Under the pieces are notes generated by a model. The model made no database searches. It was not told the DNA's origin and saw nothing but the letters and a program-made list of their open reading frames with translations. The position numbers were made by a program, and so were the translations under genes. This document shows positions 27,514 to 34,999 of a stretch of DNA of 64,000 bases, one piece after another (the first letter of the stretch is position 1; each line of letters opens with the position of its first letter). Source of the DNA: Devosia lucknowensis (GTDB lineage Bacteria; Pseudomonadota; Alphaproteobacteria; Rhizobiales; Devosiaceae); assembly GCF_900177655.1 (NCBI RefSeq), contig NZ_FXWK01000001.1, positions 1,178,001-1,242,000 of the forward strand, read 5' to 3'.

Positions 27514-28218
27514 TCAACGGCCGAGCAGCAGGTCGCGCGCCTCGTTGATCTTGGCGGCCAGGAATTCCGAGCCGCCCCGATCAGGGTGCACGCCCTTCAT
27601 GAGCTCACGATGCGCGGCCTTGATATCATCTTGACTGGCGCCGGGCTGCAATCCTAGCACCGCATAGGCTTCTGCCACCGGATCGCGCCCCGGCATGCCC
27701 TCTTGGGAACCGCCCTCACCGGACCTGGTTTCGGCGAAATATTCGCGCCAGCCGCTGCGGTTGGTGTCCAGCCAGCTCTCGAGCAGGCTGACGCTCTCTG
27801 CGTCATGGCCGATCTCGTCGATCAGGCGTCGTGTCTCCTGCTCCCCAAGGTCCATCAGGTCCCAACCGGCAAAAGTGCCGTCGACGACGCGTCCGCTGAG
27901 CTCTCCGGTGTCATGGTCGAGTTCCATGTCGAGAAACCGGCTTTTGACGCGCGAGACATTGCCCTTGCTGCGCCCGACACTGTCGAATGAAAACTGTCCC
28001 AGCCGCCCGCGCAGGATGACGGAAGCCGCCACAGCGCCCATGATCATGGCTAGGTCGATGCGCCGGAACAGCAAGGCGCCGGCGGCGATCGCGCCGGCCC
28101 CTACGCCGATAACCCAACGCAGGCCCTGCATAAGCAACCGCCGATCCATGTTGCGAAGGCCATAGCCGAGCCACAGCAGGCCCATAATGCCGAGCAAACC
28201 CAGAAAGACCCAGCTCAT
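27514..28218 (-). CDS. Membrane-anchored J-domain protein
   Basis: A 234-residue protein with two N-terminal hydrophobic segments (FLGLLGIMGLLWLGYGL and IGVGAGAIAAGALLF, then a third short one), a central polar region, and a C-terminal J domain from about residue 182: AYAVLGLQPGASQDDIKAA, then the HPD tripeptide in GVHPDRGG. The HPD is the DnaK-stimulating site, so it would recruit DnaK to the inner membrane. The start overlaps the VWA gene stop by ATGA (28215-28218). The reverse domain order (membrane first, J last) resembles DjlA or TIM14-like J proteins. Client unknown. Confidence 0.85.
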   Translation of the reverse strand: MSWVFLGLLGIMGLLWLGYGLRNMDRRLLMQGLRWVIGVGAGAIAAGALLFRRIDLAMIMGAVAASVILRGRLGQFSFDSVGRSKGNVSRVKSRFLDMELDHDTGELSGRVVDGTFAGWDLMDLGEQETRRLIDEIGHDAESVSLLESWLDTNRSGWREYFAETRSGEGGSQEGMPGRDPVAEAYAVLGLQPGASQDDIKAAHRELMKGVHPDRGGSEFLAAKINEARDLLLGR

Positions 28219-28934
28219 CGACCCTCGATCTGCGTCAGCAGCCCTCGCGCGGCAGGGCTGGTTTCCAGCTTGAGCTGCGATCGTCCACCGCTGGCATAGG
28301 CCGCGACGGCCCTGAGGAGATCGGCAAGCTGCTGGGGCGCACCGCTATCGAAGCGGGCATAGGCGCCTTTGCTCAGGCGCGCGAATTCCTTGAAGGCCGC
28401 TTCCACCCGTGCGTCTCTCCCTTCCTGGAAAACGAAGAGCGGCAGCCCCATCAGGCCCAGTTCACCAGCCTTGGCGCAGAGCGCGTCGACATTCTCTTCC
28501 ACTGCATCCCCGACATAGACCACAGCATGAATGCGGCGTTTGCCGTGTTCGTCCCGCGCATGACCAAGAACCTTGCCGATCTGGGTATTGCCGCCCTGGC
28601 AGGCGATGGTGCTCATCATCTTCGCCAGTGCACCTGCATCGCGAACCCATTTCGAGGCGCGACACTCACCGAGCCCCCGGAAATAGATAAGCTGCACCTG
28701 CAATGCCGCTTCCTTGGGGATAGCCTCGAACATGCCGGCTTGCAGCGATACCGCCATATCCCAGGTCGGCTGCCTGCTCATTGTTGCATCCATTGCAAAC
28801 AGCAGCCGTCCATCTTCCCCGGCATTGGGTCGCGCGAGCTGCCCGACCTTTTTCACAAAATCGGCAATTTCGTTGCGCACGGGCCCGGAAGCTGCGGGAG
28901 CGTCTGTGCGGTGCGTCGGATGTTTCTCGCTCAT
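28215..28934 (-). CDS. VWA-domain protein coupled to the J-domain gene
   Basis: A 239-residue soluble protein. The segment LLFAMDATMSRQPTWDMA resembles the first strand of a von Willebrand A domain with a DxTxS-like metal site (DATMS), followed by IACQGGNTQIGKVL carrying the later Gly/Thr position and a VVYVGDAVEE strand with an Asp. No signal peptide. It precedes the J-domain gene with a four-base overlap, so the two should be made together and may interact. Function is unknown; such VWA proteins can act as metal-dependent binding or assembly factors. Confidence 0.78.
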   Translation of the reverse strand: MSEKHPTHRTDAPAASGPVRNEIADFVKKVGQLARPNAGEDGRLLFAMDATMSRQPTWDMAVSLQAGMFEAIPKEAALQVQLIYFRGLGECRASKWVRDAGALAKMMSTIACQGGNTQIGKVLGHARDEHGKRRIHAVVYVGDAVEENVDALCAKAGELGLMGLPLFVFQEGRDARVEAAFKEFARLSKGAYARFDSGAPQQLADLLRAVAAYASGGRSQLKLETSPAARGLLTQIEGR

Positions 28935-29070
28935 GAACCGAATATGTGGCCCGACCTCCGCTGCGGCAAGCTGGAGGACGCCGGGCGTCGATAAATTTCA
29001 CTTGCAGCTGTCGATTCTCGGGCGCTCCATCCGTCGTGCAGGTGAATTCCTGCAAGGAGGGACATTCCAA

Positions 29071-30294
29071 ATGGAACGACACTATGGCTGGGTGATCGTC
29101 GCGGCGGGGGCCGTGATCACCTGTCTGGCAATGGGCGCCATGTTTGCCCTGCCCGTCTATCTCCAACCCATAGCTGATGAAACCGGCTGGACCCGCGCCG
29201 GCATTTCCGGCGCCATGACCGTTGGCTTCATCGTCATGGGCATCGCCGGTTTCCTCTGGGGCACGCTCACCGACCGCATCGGCGCGCGTCCCGTCATATT
29301 GGTCGCTGCCGTCATGCTCGGCCTTGGCCTTTTCGTGGCCAGCCAGGCCAGGGACCTTCTGGTCTTCCAGTTTGCCTATGGAGGCCTTGTGGGTGCCTCG
29401 GGCGGCGCCTTCTTCGCGCCGTTGATCGCCACGACGCTGGGCTGGTTTGACAAACACCGGAGCCTTGCGGTCTCGCTCGTCTCGCTCGGCGGCGGTGTGG
29501 CGCCCATGACCATAACCCCGCTCGCCACCGTCCTCATTGGCACCTATGGCTGGCGCAACGCCATGATGATGACGGCCATTGCCGCGGCGGCGCTCATCAT
29601 TCCCGCGGCCTTCCTCATCCGCCGCGCTCCCCAGGCCGTCGCTGAAAGCCCGACGCCGGCCAGCGACGTCGTCCCGGCCGAAAAGCCGCCGACCAGTATC
29701 GGCGCCATTTTCCGCACGCCGCAGTTCATCGTGCTGGCCGCTGTTTTCTTTCTCTGCTGTGGCGCCCATTCCGGGCCGATCTTCCACACGGTCAGTTATG
29801 CCATGCTCTGCGGCGCCTCTGCGCTTGCAGCCGCCAGCATCTACAGCGTCGAAGGCTTTGCCGGATTGTTCGGCCGCGTGATTTTCGGGGTCATGGCCGA
29901 CCGCATCGGCGTCAAGCGCGTCATCGTGATGGGCCTCGTTGTTCAGGCCGTGGGCATCTACAGCTACATCTATGTCAGCGAACTGAGCCACTTCTACATG
30001 CTGTCAGCGGTTCTTGGGCTGGTCTATGGCGGGGTCATGCCCCTCTATTCGGTCCTCGCGCGTGACTATTTCGGTCCCGGTGTGCTCGGCACCGTCCTTG
30101 GCGGCATCACCATGACCTCATCCATCGGCATGGCTTTCGGTCCCGTTGGCGGCGGCTACCTCTACGACACGTTCGGCGATTACCACTGGCTCTATGTCGC
30201 CTCGGCCGGCGTGGGCCTGGCAGCGGCCATGCTCGCACTGGCCTTCCCGCCAAGGCGGCAGGAGACAACGCCGACAGACGCACTGCCGGCGTAG
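29071..30294 (+). CDS. MFS transporter, monocarboxylate/oxalate-formate type
   Basis: A 407-residue protein with twelve hydrophobic segments. The N-terminus (HYGWVIVAAGAVITCLAMGAM) and the loop GFLWGTLTDRIGARPVI carry the MFS motif and look like the MCT/OFA group that moves small carboxylates. The ATG at 29071 follows AAGGAGGGA. A long open frame upstream in the same phase is not credible because it would cross the divergent VWA promoter region. Substrate unassigned. Confidence 0.88.
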   Translation: MERHYGWVIVAAGAVITCLAMGAMFALPVYLQPIADETGWTRAGISGAMTVGFIVMGIAGFLWGTLTDRIGARPVILVAAVMLGLGLFVASQARDLLVFQFAYGGLVGASGGAFFAPLIATTLGWFDKHRSLAVSLVSLGGGVAPMTITPLATVLIGTYGWRNAMMMTAIAAAALIIPAAFLIRRAPQAVAESPTPASDVVPAEKPPTSIGAIFRTPQFIVLAAVFFLCCGAHSGPIFHTVSYAMLCGASALAAASIYSVEGFAGLFGRVIFGVMADRIGVKRVIVMGLVVQAVGIYSYIYVSELSHFYMLSAVLGLVYGGVMPLYSVLARDYFGPGVLGTVLGGITMTSSIGMAFGPVGGGYLYDTFGDYHWLYVASAGVGLAAAMLALAFPPRRQETTPTDALPA

Positions 30295-30309
30295 TCGCGC
30301 AGTGACCTC

Positions 30310-31659
30310 TCAGGCCGGGGCGGCAACGGCTGCCCCGCCATCCTGGTCATCGTCATCCTTGCCTGCGACATAGGCGGCCGAAAGTTGCCGGTAGTAGCGG
30401 GAATTGAAGGCGATGATAGTGACGATCAGTCCCACCAGACCGGCAATGGTGAAGACCAGGGCGATACCCCGATCCGGTCCGGTCCCGAACCATCCTCCGA
30501 TCGTGGCGGCGCCGGCCCCGTCAGTCATGAACGGGATCACCACGAACTGCGTCAGCGGCCCGATCATGAACGCTGTCAGCGGCGATGCCGACTGCTCGAT
30601 GGACTGGGCAAACCCGAACACGCGGCCCTGGCGCTCGAGCGGCACGACCTTTTGAAGCGTCGTGTGCTCCGCCGCCTCGGCGAATGGCCCCAGGAACATC
30701 CATACGAAACATCCACCGACCAGCAGCCAGAACGATGGCTGTATCGTGAACACGCAGCAAACGGACCAGGTGATGACATTGACCATGAGCAGGGTCTTGA
30801 GCGGGTTCTTTCCTAGCCCAGTCTTGGAAATGATGATGCCGCTGAGAATGAAGCCGAGCGACAGCACCCCGAAGGTCAGACCCCACACTTCCACTGGCAC
30901 CAGCGAGAGGCCGTAGGCGTCAAGCAGCGCCATGAAGACACCACCCAGAAAATTGTTGAAGCACGCAAAAAAGATCAGCGCGAAGAGCCCGGGCACGGCC
31001 GCGATGACCCGGATCGTGCCCGCGATGTCCACCCGCTTTGGCTCTTCCTCTTTGCCGGCCTCCGCGGCCACGCGGCCTTCATCGACCCTGACCGTCAGCA
31101 TGTGCAGCAGCGCCGCGACCGTGGCGACCAGCGACAGAACCATCACGCCCAGCATGCCGGTATAGGCGACGAGAAAGCCCGAGATAACTGACGTCGTCAG
31201 GAAACCGATGCCGCTGACCATTCCGACAAGCCCGTTTGCCTTGTCCCGCGTGTCCTCGGGTATAAGGATCGTGACCAGGGTAGGCAGCGCGATCGACCGG
31301 ATATTGCCCGCGATCACGCCCAGCATCACGATCAGTATAAAGGCCCAGAGATAGGGGCCGTATGGATTGGAGAACGCCCCCTCGGGCTCCATCACCACCA
31401 GCACCAGCCCGACGACATAGAGCACGGCGGACACCGCGCTCGACGCCGCCATCACCCTGGTCTTGGAATTGTGGTCGACGAGGGAGCCGAACCAGATGCC
31501 GAAGGCGGCCGTGAACACCAGATAGATGCCGGCGATCATGCCGGTCGCAAAGACCGATTGCGTTTCGAGGAAGACCCAGAAGGTCACCGCGAACCACACG
31601 GTGAAATTGGTGACATTGGCAACGAGATTGTTTGCCAGGATCCAGTGGAACGGCGTCAT
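30310..31659 (-). CDS. MFS transporter, EntS-like exporter type
   Basis: A 449-residue protein with about twelve hydrophobic segments. After helix 2 it has GIWFGSLVDHNSKTRVMA, a variant of the MFS motif A, and in the second half FAEAAEHTTLQKVVPLERQG, a pattern common to MFS_3/EntS-like exporters. The loop VDEGRVAAEAGKEEEPKRVD joins the two halves, and the C-terminus is a charged DDDDQDGG tail. It is convergent with the other MFS gene (15 bp apart). Substrate unknown; macrolide or siderophore-like export is a family guess. Confidence 0.85.
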   Translation of the reverse strand: MTPFHWILANNLVANVTNFTVWFAVTFWVFLETQSVFATGMIAGIYLVFTAAFGIWFGSLVDHNSKTRVMAASSAVSAVLYVVGLVLVVMEPEGAFSNPYGPYLWAFILIVMLGVIAGNIRSIALPTLVTILIPEDTRDKANGLVGMVSGIGFLTTSVISGFLVAYTGMLGVMVLSLVATVAALLHMLTVRVDEGRVAAEAGKEEEPKRVDIAGTIRVIAAVPGLFALIFFACFNNFLGGVFMALLDAYGLSLVPVEVWGLTFGVLSLGFILSGIIISKTGLGKNPLKTLLMVNVITWSVCCVFTIQPSFWLLVGGCFVWMFLGPFAEAAEHTTLQKVVPLERQGRVFGFAQSIEQSASPLTAFMIGPLTQFVVIPFMTDGAGAATIGGWFGTGPDRGIALVFTIAGLVGLIVTIIAFNSRYYRQLSAAYVAGKDDDDQDGGAAVAAPA

Positions 31660-31801
31660 GTCATGATCCAGTTCTGATGGCCGGGCGAGACCTTAGTCCC
31701 GCGCCGGAGACGGCTCAACATCTAACCGGCGACGATGACACATCCTGTCAGCGGCACCGCTTCATCGTCATGACGCATGAACGGCTGTCGTTTCGACATG
31801 C

Positions 31802-32092
31802 CTACCAGACGCGCGGCCAGTAGAGGTCGTCGGCATAGTCCGCTGGTATCGGCGACAGCCGCGCCAGCGCTGCGGCGGCGAGGTCGATCTGCACGCAAAG
31901 CTGCACGATATGCTCGGGCACGGGACGGTCGGTCACGAACTCGCGCAACTCCCATTCGTCCAGCCGCAACAGGCTCTTGCGCCGGCGGGCTTCGTTTTCC
32001 ACCTGAACCGCGTCCACGGTCTGGCCCCTTCTGGCCAGGCCTACCTGCAGTTCACTCCACTCTCGACTATCCCGGATCTCTGCGAAGCGCAT
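31802..32092 (-). CDS. Small hypothetical protein
   Basis: A 96-residue soluble, charged protein starting MRFAEIRDSREWSELQ and ending in YWPRVW. No known motif, signal peptide or membrane segment was recognised. Codon use looks normal for the region and the gap between the MFS gene and mtnN would otherwise be empty, which supports a real gene. It is divergent from mtnN by 118 bp. Confidence 0.6.
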   Translation of the reverse strand: MRFAEIRDSREWSELQVGLARRGQTVDAVQVENEARRRKSLLRLDEWELREFVTDRPVPEHIVQLCVQIDLAAAALARLSPIPADYADDLYWPRVW

Positions 32093-32210
32093 GTCGTGCC
32101 GTTCCGAAGGGCGTCGGCCTTCTGCCGCGCCATCCCGGGAGATTAACTCCGCTTGGTTACGGAACTGAAAATGACGGCTGAGTCGGCTCGTCCCATGCTA
32201 AAGGTCAGCC

Positions 32211-32801
32211 ATGACCATCCTTTACCTCATGGCCGCAGAAGCCGAATACGGCCAGCAACTGCGCGCTCGCATCTCGCCTGTGATGATCGGCGTCGGCCCT
32301 GTCGAGGCAGCCGTGAATACGACCCGCGCGCTGTACGAGCGACGCAATGCACTGCCGCGGCTTGTCGTTTCGCTTGGCTCTGCCGGCTCGCGCAGTCTCG
32401 ATCACTGCGGCGTCTATCAGGCCGTGACCGTGAGTTATCGCGACATGGACGCCTCGCCCTTGGGCTTCGCCAGGGGCGTCACGCCCTTTCTTGACCTCCC
32501 GGCAACCCTGCCGCTCGAGCCGCTGGTGCCCGGCCTCGATCCGGCGTCCCTCTCCACCGGCGCGGGTGTCATTTCCGGCCCGGCATATGACGCCATCCCC
32601 GAAGACATGGTGGATATGGAGACCTATGCGGTCCTGCGTTCGTGCCAGAGCTTCGGCATACCGCTGCTCGCCCTGCGCGGCATATCCGACGGCAAGGCAC
32701 CCCTCGGCGGCATGGCCGACTGGACGCGCTATCTCCACATCATCGATGAAAAGCTGGCAGCGGCGGTCGATCGCGTCGCCGCCCACTATCAGGTCTGCTA
32801 G
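32211..32801 (+). CDS. mtnN: 5'-methylthioadenosine/S-adenosylhomocysteine nucleosidase
   Basis: MtnN cleaves MTA and SAH to adenine plus the thioribose product, clearing inhibitors of methyl transfer. The 196-residue protein is slightly short for the family (about 230) but keeps key elements: LMAAEAEYG with an early catalytic Glu, LVVSLGSAGS, then DMVDMETYAVLRSC and LLALRGISDG, which contain the ribose-binding Met-Glu and the catalytic Asp. It overlaps the convergent membrane-protein gene by four bases at the stop codons. Confidence 0.88.
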   Translation: MTILYLMAAEAEYGQQLRARISPVMIGVGPVEAAVNTTRALYERRNALPRLVVSLGSAGSRSLDHCGVYQAVTVSYRDMDASPLGFARGVTPFLDLPATLPLEPLVPGLDPASLSTGAGVISGPAYDAIPEDMVDMETYAVLRSCQSFGIPLLALRGISDGKAPLGGMADWTRYLHIIDEKLAAAVDRVAAHYQVC

Positions 32802-33133
32802 GGCAGCTTGTTCTCGCGAGCCCGCTTCTTGTCGCGACGTGACCGCTGCCAGCGCGTCCACATCCGTCCGCCGCGCAGGATCGCCAGGTTCACCGGGCTC
32901 TGCAGGAAGATCAGATCCAGCGCCAGCAGCAGCAATCCGAGCGGCAGCATCCAGATGCCGAGCACCGGAAGGAAGCTGAAAATGCCGCCCAGCACCAGCA
33001 GCACGCCGAGCGGAATGCGCACCCAGCGCGCCTCAGGACGGCGCACGCGCGCCAGCCATCCGGCAGCCATTGCGGGGACGCGACGTTCCAGACGATCAAA
33101 CAGCCGGTTGAGCCGATCTGCACTTTTGCTCAT
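32798..33133 (-). CDS. Small PGPGW-like membrane protein
   Basis: A 111-residue protein with two closely spaced hydrophobic segments (IPLGVLLVLGGIFSFLPVLG and IWMLPLGLLLLALDLIFL) and a strongly basic C-terminus (RSRRDKKRARENK). The pattern fits the PGPGW family of small transmembrane proteins, often mislabelled as tryptophan synthase-like in Rhizobiales. Function unknown. The stop overlaps the stop of mtnN on the other strand. Confidence 0.75.
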   Translation of the reverse strand: MSKSADRLNRLFDRLERRVPAMAAGWLARVRRPEARWVRIPLGVLLVLGGIFSFLPVLGIWMLPLGLLLLALDLIFLQSPVNLAILRGGRMWTRWQRSRRDKKRARENKLP

Positions 33134-33236
33134 GCGCGCCTCCAGTGCGAACTAAATGGCCTGTGTCGCCACGGAGTTCAAGAGCGCGGAACTGGCGGCC
33201 CTGCTGCTTCGTTGATCCCTAAACACGGAGCGTCTC

Positions 33237-33557
33237 ATGTCCCTTGATAGCCTACTCACACAGCTCGGCCTTCAGCGCCACGACCCGCACAGTCTCGAAG
33301 CCCAGCTCCATGCCATGCGCCGCGAGGTTCGCCGCATCGGCAAGACCCTTTCACACCACGCCAGTCACCGCGCCGACGACTGGGCAGATCAGTTCAGCGA
33401 CTTCGGCCGCGACGCCGCTCGCCAGACCTCGCATTTCGCTCACCTGGCCAGCGAACAGGCCCTGCGTGGCGCGGACACGATCCGGCGCGATCCCCTGCCC
33501 CTGATTGCCGTGATCGGCACGGGTCTGTTGCTCGCCCGCCTCCTCAAGCGCCAGTAA
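33237..33557 (+). CDS. Small ElaB/DUF883-like membrane-anchored protein
   Basis: A 106-residue protein with a long amphipathic, His/Asp/Ala-rich helical region and one C-terminal hydrophobic segment (PLIAVIGTGLLLARLL) ending in KRQ. This tail-anchor layout resembles ElaB/YgaM/YqjD-like proteins that bind ribosomes at the membrane in E. coli; sequence similarity is only general. The ATG at 33237 follows GGAGCGTCTC. Confidence 0.6.
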   Translation: MSLDSLLTQLGLQRHDPHSLEAQLHAMRREVRRIGKTLSHHASHRADDWADQFSDFGRDAARQTSHFAHLASEQALRGADTIRRDPLPLIAVIGTGLLLARLLKRQ

Positions 33558-33648
33558 ACGCTTCATTTACCTAGCCGCTCAGGCTTTCCTTAAGGCTGAG
33601 CGCGCATTTTCGGACCAAGCGGCCTTTCCGCCACAGTCCGGAGTTTTC

Positions 33649-34122
33649 ATGCGCGCCCTTACGCCGAACATTCTGCGCATCGCAGCTTTAGCCGTCGTGG
33701 CCACCAGCCTCGGCGGCTGCAGCTTTCTGGGCATCAATTTCGCCATGAACCAGATGAGCGAGAAGGAATGCATGATGCGCGCCATGTATTTCGAGTCCAA
33801 TCGCTCCAGCGCCGAAGGCATGCTGGCCGTCGGGACCGTGGTCATGAACCGCTACAACGACCCGCGCTATCCCAAGACCGTCTGCGGCGTCGTGGGCCAG
33901 AAGAACCAGTTCGCCCAGGGCGTCCTGTCCAAGCCGATGACCGACAGCGGCGCCGTGCTCGCCGCGCAGATGGCGGATCAGGTTCTCTCTGGCGCGCGCC
34001 ACCCGGGCGTCCAGAACGCACAGCATTTCCACACGGCCGGCCTGCGCTTCCCATACAACAACATGTTTTATGTGCTCGAAGCCGGTGGCAACGAGTTCTA
34101 CGAAAAGCGAACCGTTCGCTAG
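33649..34122 (+). CDS. SleB-type cell-wall hydrolase, probable lipoprotein
   Basis: A 157-residue protein with a lipoprotein signal (hydrophobic ALAVVATSLGGC; Cys at residue 24 is the likely lipidated site). The rest is a Hydrolase_2/SleB domain: KECMMRAMYFESNRSSAEG with the catalytic Glu, VGTVVMNRYNDPRYPKTVCG, QFAQG and a C-terminal QHFHTAG. The family cuts peptidoglycan, here likely from the outer-membrane side of the periplasm. The spacer before it holds a 7-bp inverted repeat CGCTCAG/CTGAGCG. Confidence 0.88.
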   Translation: MRALTPNILRIAALAVVATSLGGCSFLGINFAMNQMSEKECMMRAMYFESNRSSAEGMLAVGTVVMNRYNDPRYPKTVCGVVGQKNQFAQGVLSKPMTDSGAVLAAQMADQVLSGARHPGVQNAQHFHTAGLRFPYNNMFYVLEAGGNEFYEKRTVR

Positions 34123-34128
34123 CCGACG

Positions 34129-34668
34129 CTAGAAATCGCCACCGATATCGAAGCCGCCGCCCCAGTCGTCGCCGCCACCATCCATGCCGCCGTCGTCCGC
34201 AGCCGGTTCATCGGCTGGGGGAGTGTCCTCGGCGGCCATAGCCGGCGTGCTTCCGAATATTCCTGCAATGGCCGAGCCGAGCAACAGGCCGCCGGTGACC
34301 CCGAGTGCCGTCTGCGCGGCGCCTGCCAGAAAGCCACCGCCCTGCGGCTGACCCCAGGGGCCGCCCCGCCGTTGCGCCTGAGGCTCCCGGCTCTCGGGAC
34401 GGTCGTCGCCAAATATGCCGCCGAGGAAGCCGGACCGGCCACGATCGCCTGAACGTTCCAGTTCCGCGATACGCGCCTGCTGCTCCCGCAATGCCGCTTC
34501 CTGCACCACCACGGTCTGCGCAAGGTAATAGGCGGCGGCCGGATTTTCCGACAGCCGCTGGTGGATCAGCGCTTCGGCGTCGGCGTCCCGCGGACCGCTC
34601 TGGCCTTCCACGCGCCGGAGGCGCTCGAACAGATCATTGATGGCGTCTTCGTCTTCTCGTCTCAGCAT
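34129..34668 (-). CDS. DUF2076 family protein
   Basis: A 179-residue protein with the DUF2076 layout: N-terminal helices (EDEDAINDLFERLRRVE, then ALIHQRLSENPAAAYYLAQT), a Gln/Gly-rich linker, a short hydrophobic Gly/Ala segment (GFLAGAAQTALGVTGGLLLG) and an acidic, Gly/Asp-rich C-terminal tail. It is thought to be periplasmic or membrane-associated in other bacteria, but no function is known. It ends six bases after the SleB-like gene on the opposite strand. Confidence 0.82.
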   Translation of the reverse strand: MLRREDEDAINDLFERLRRVEGQSGPRDADAEALIHQRLSENPAAAYYLAQTVVVQEAALREQQARIAELERSGDRGRSGFLGGIFGDDRPESREPQAQRRGGPWGQPQGGGFLAGAAQTALGVTGGLLLGSAIAGIFGSTPAMAAEDTPPADEPAADDGGMDGGGDDWGGGFDIGGDF

Positions 34669-34726
34669 GTCGCTCTCCTCACCTCGTCCCCAGTGACATG
34701 GGAAACCCGTGAGCCGGGCACAAGGT

Positions 34727-34999
34727 TCAGCGACGCGTTTGCCTCAGCACGTATCCGATCACCACGGCAATGGCGTCATAAAGTTCGAGCGGAATGGTAT
34801 CGTCGAGTTCGACCCCGCTCAGCGCCTCGGCGAGGATCGGATTGGCCTCGATCACCACGCCGTTCTCCTCGGCCAGGGCCACGATGCGCTCGGCCACGAG
34901 CCCCCTGCCCTTGGCGACGACCCGCGGCGCTTCCTTGGACCCCTTTTCGTAGTGCAGCGCCACCGCCAGCGCCCTCTGGCGCACGTCGTCCTCGCTCAT
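34727..34999 (-). CDS. FlhB C-terminal-domain-like protein
   Basis: A 90-residue protein equal to the cytoplasmic C-terminal subdomain of FlhB/YscU (the export-switch domain): VALHYEKGSKEAPRVVAKG, then AERIVALAEENGV, IEANPILAEAL and IPLELYDAIAVVIGYVLR. The membrane part and the NPTH autocleavage site are absent, so it resembles only the fragment normally released by cleavage. It follows FliK by a four-base ATGA overlap (34996-34999). It may bind FliK or substitute for the FlhB switch piece. Confidence 0.85.
   Translation of the reverse strand: MSEDDVRQRALAVALHYEKGSKEAPRVVAKGRGLVAERIVALAEENGVVIEANPILAEALSGVELDDTIPLELYDAIAVVIGYVLRQTRR

Noticed and set aside
28666..29991. 441-codon minus-strand frame opposite the MFS transporter
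   Set aside because: It runs through a clear MFS gene and a divergent promoter; no family pattern.
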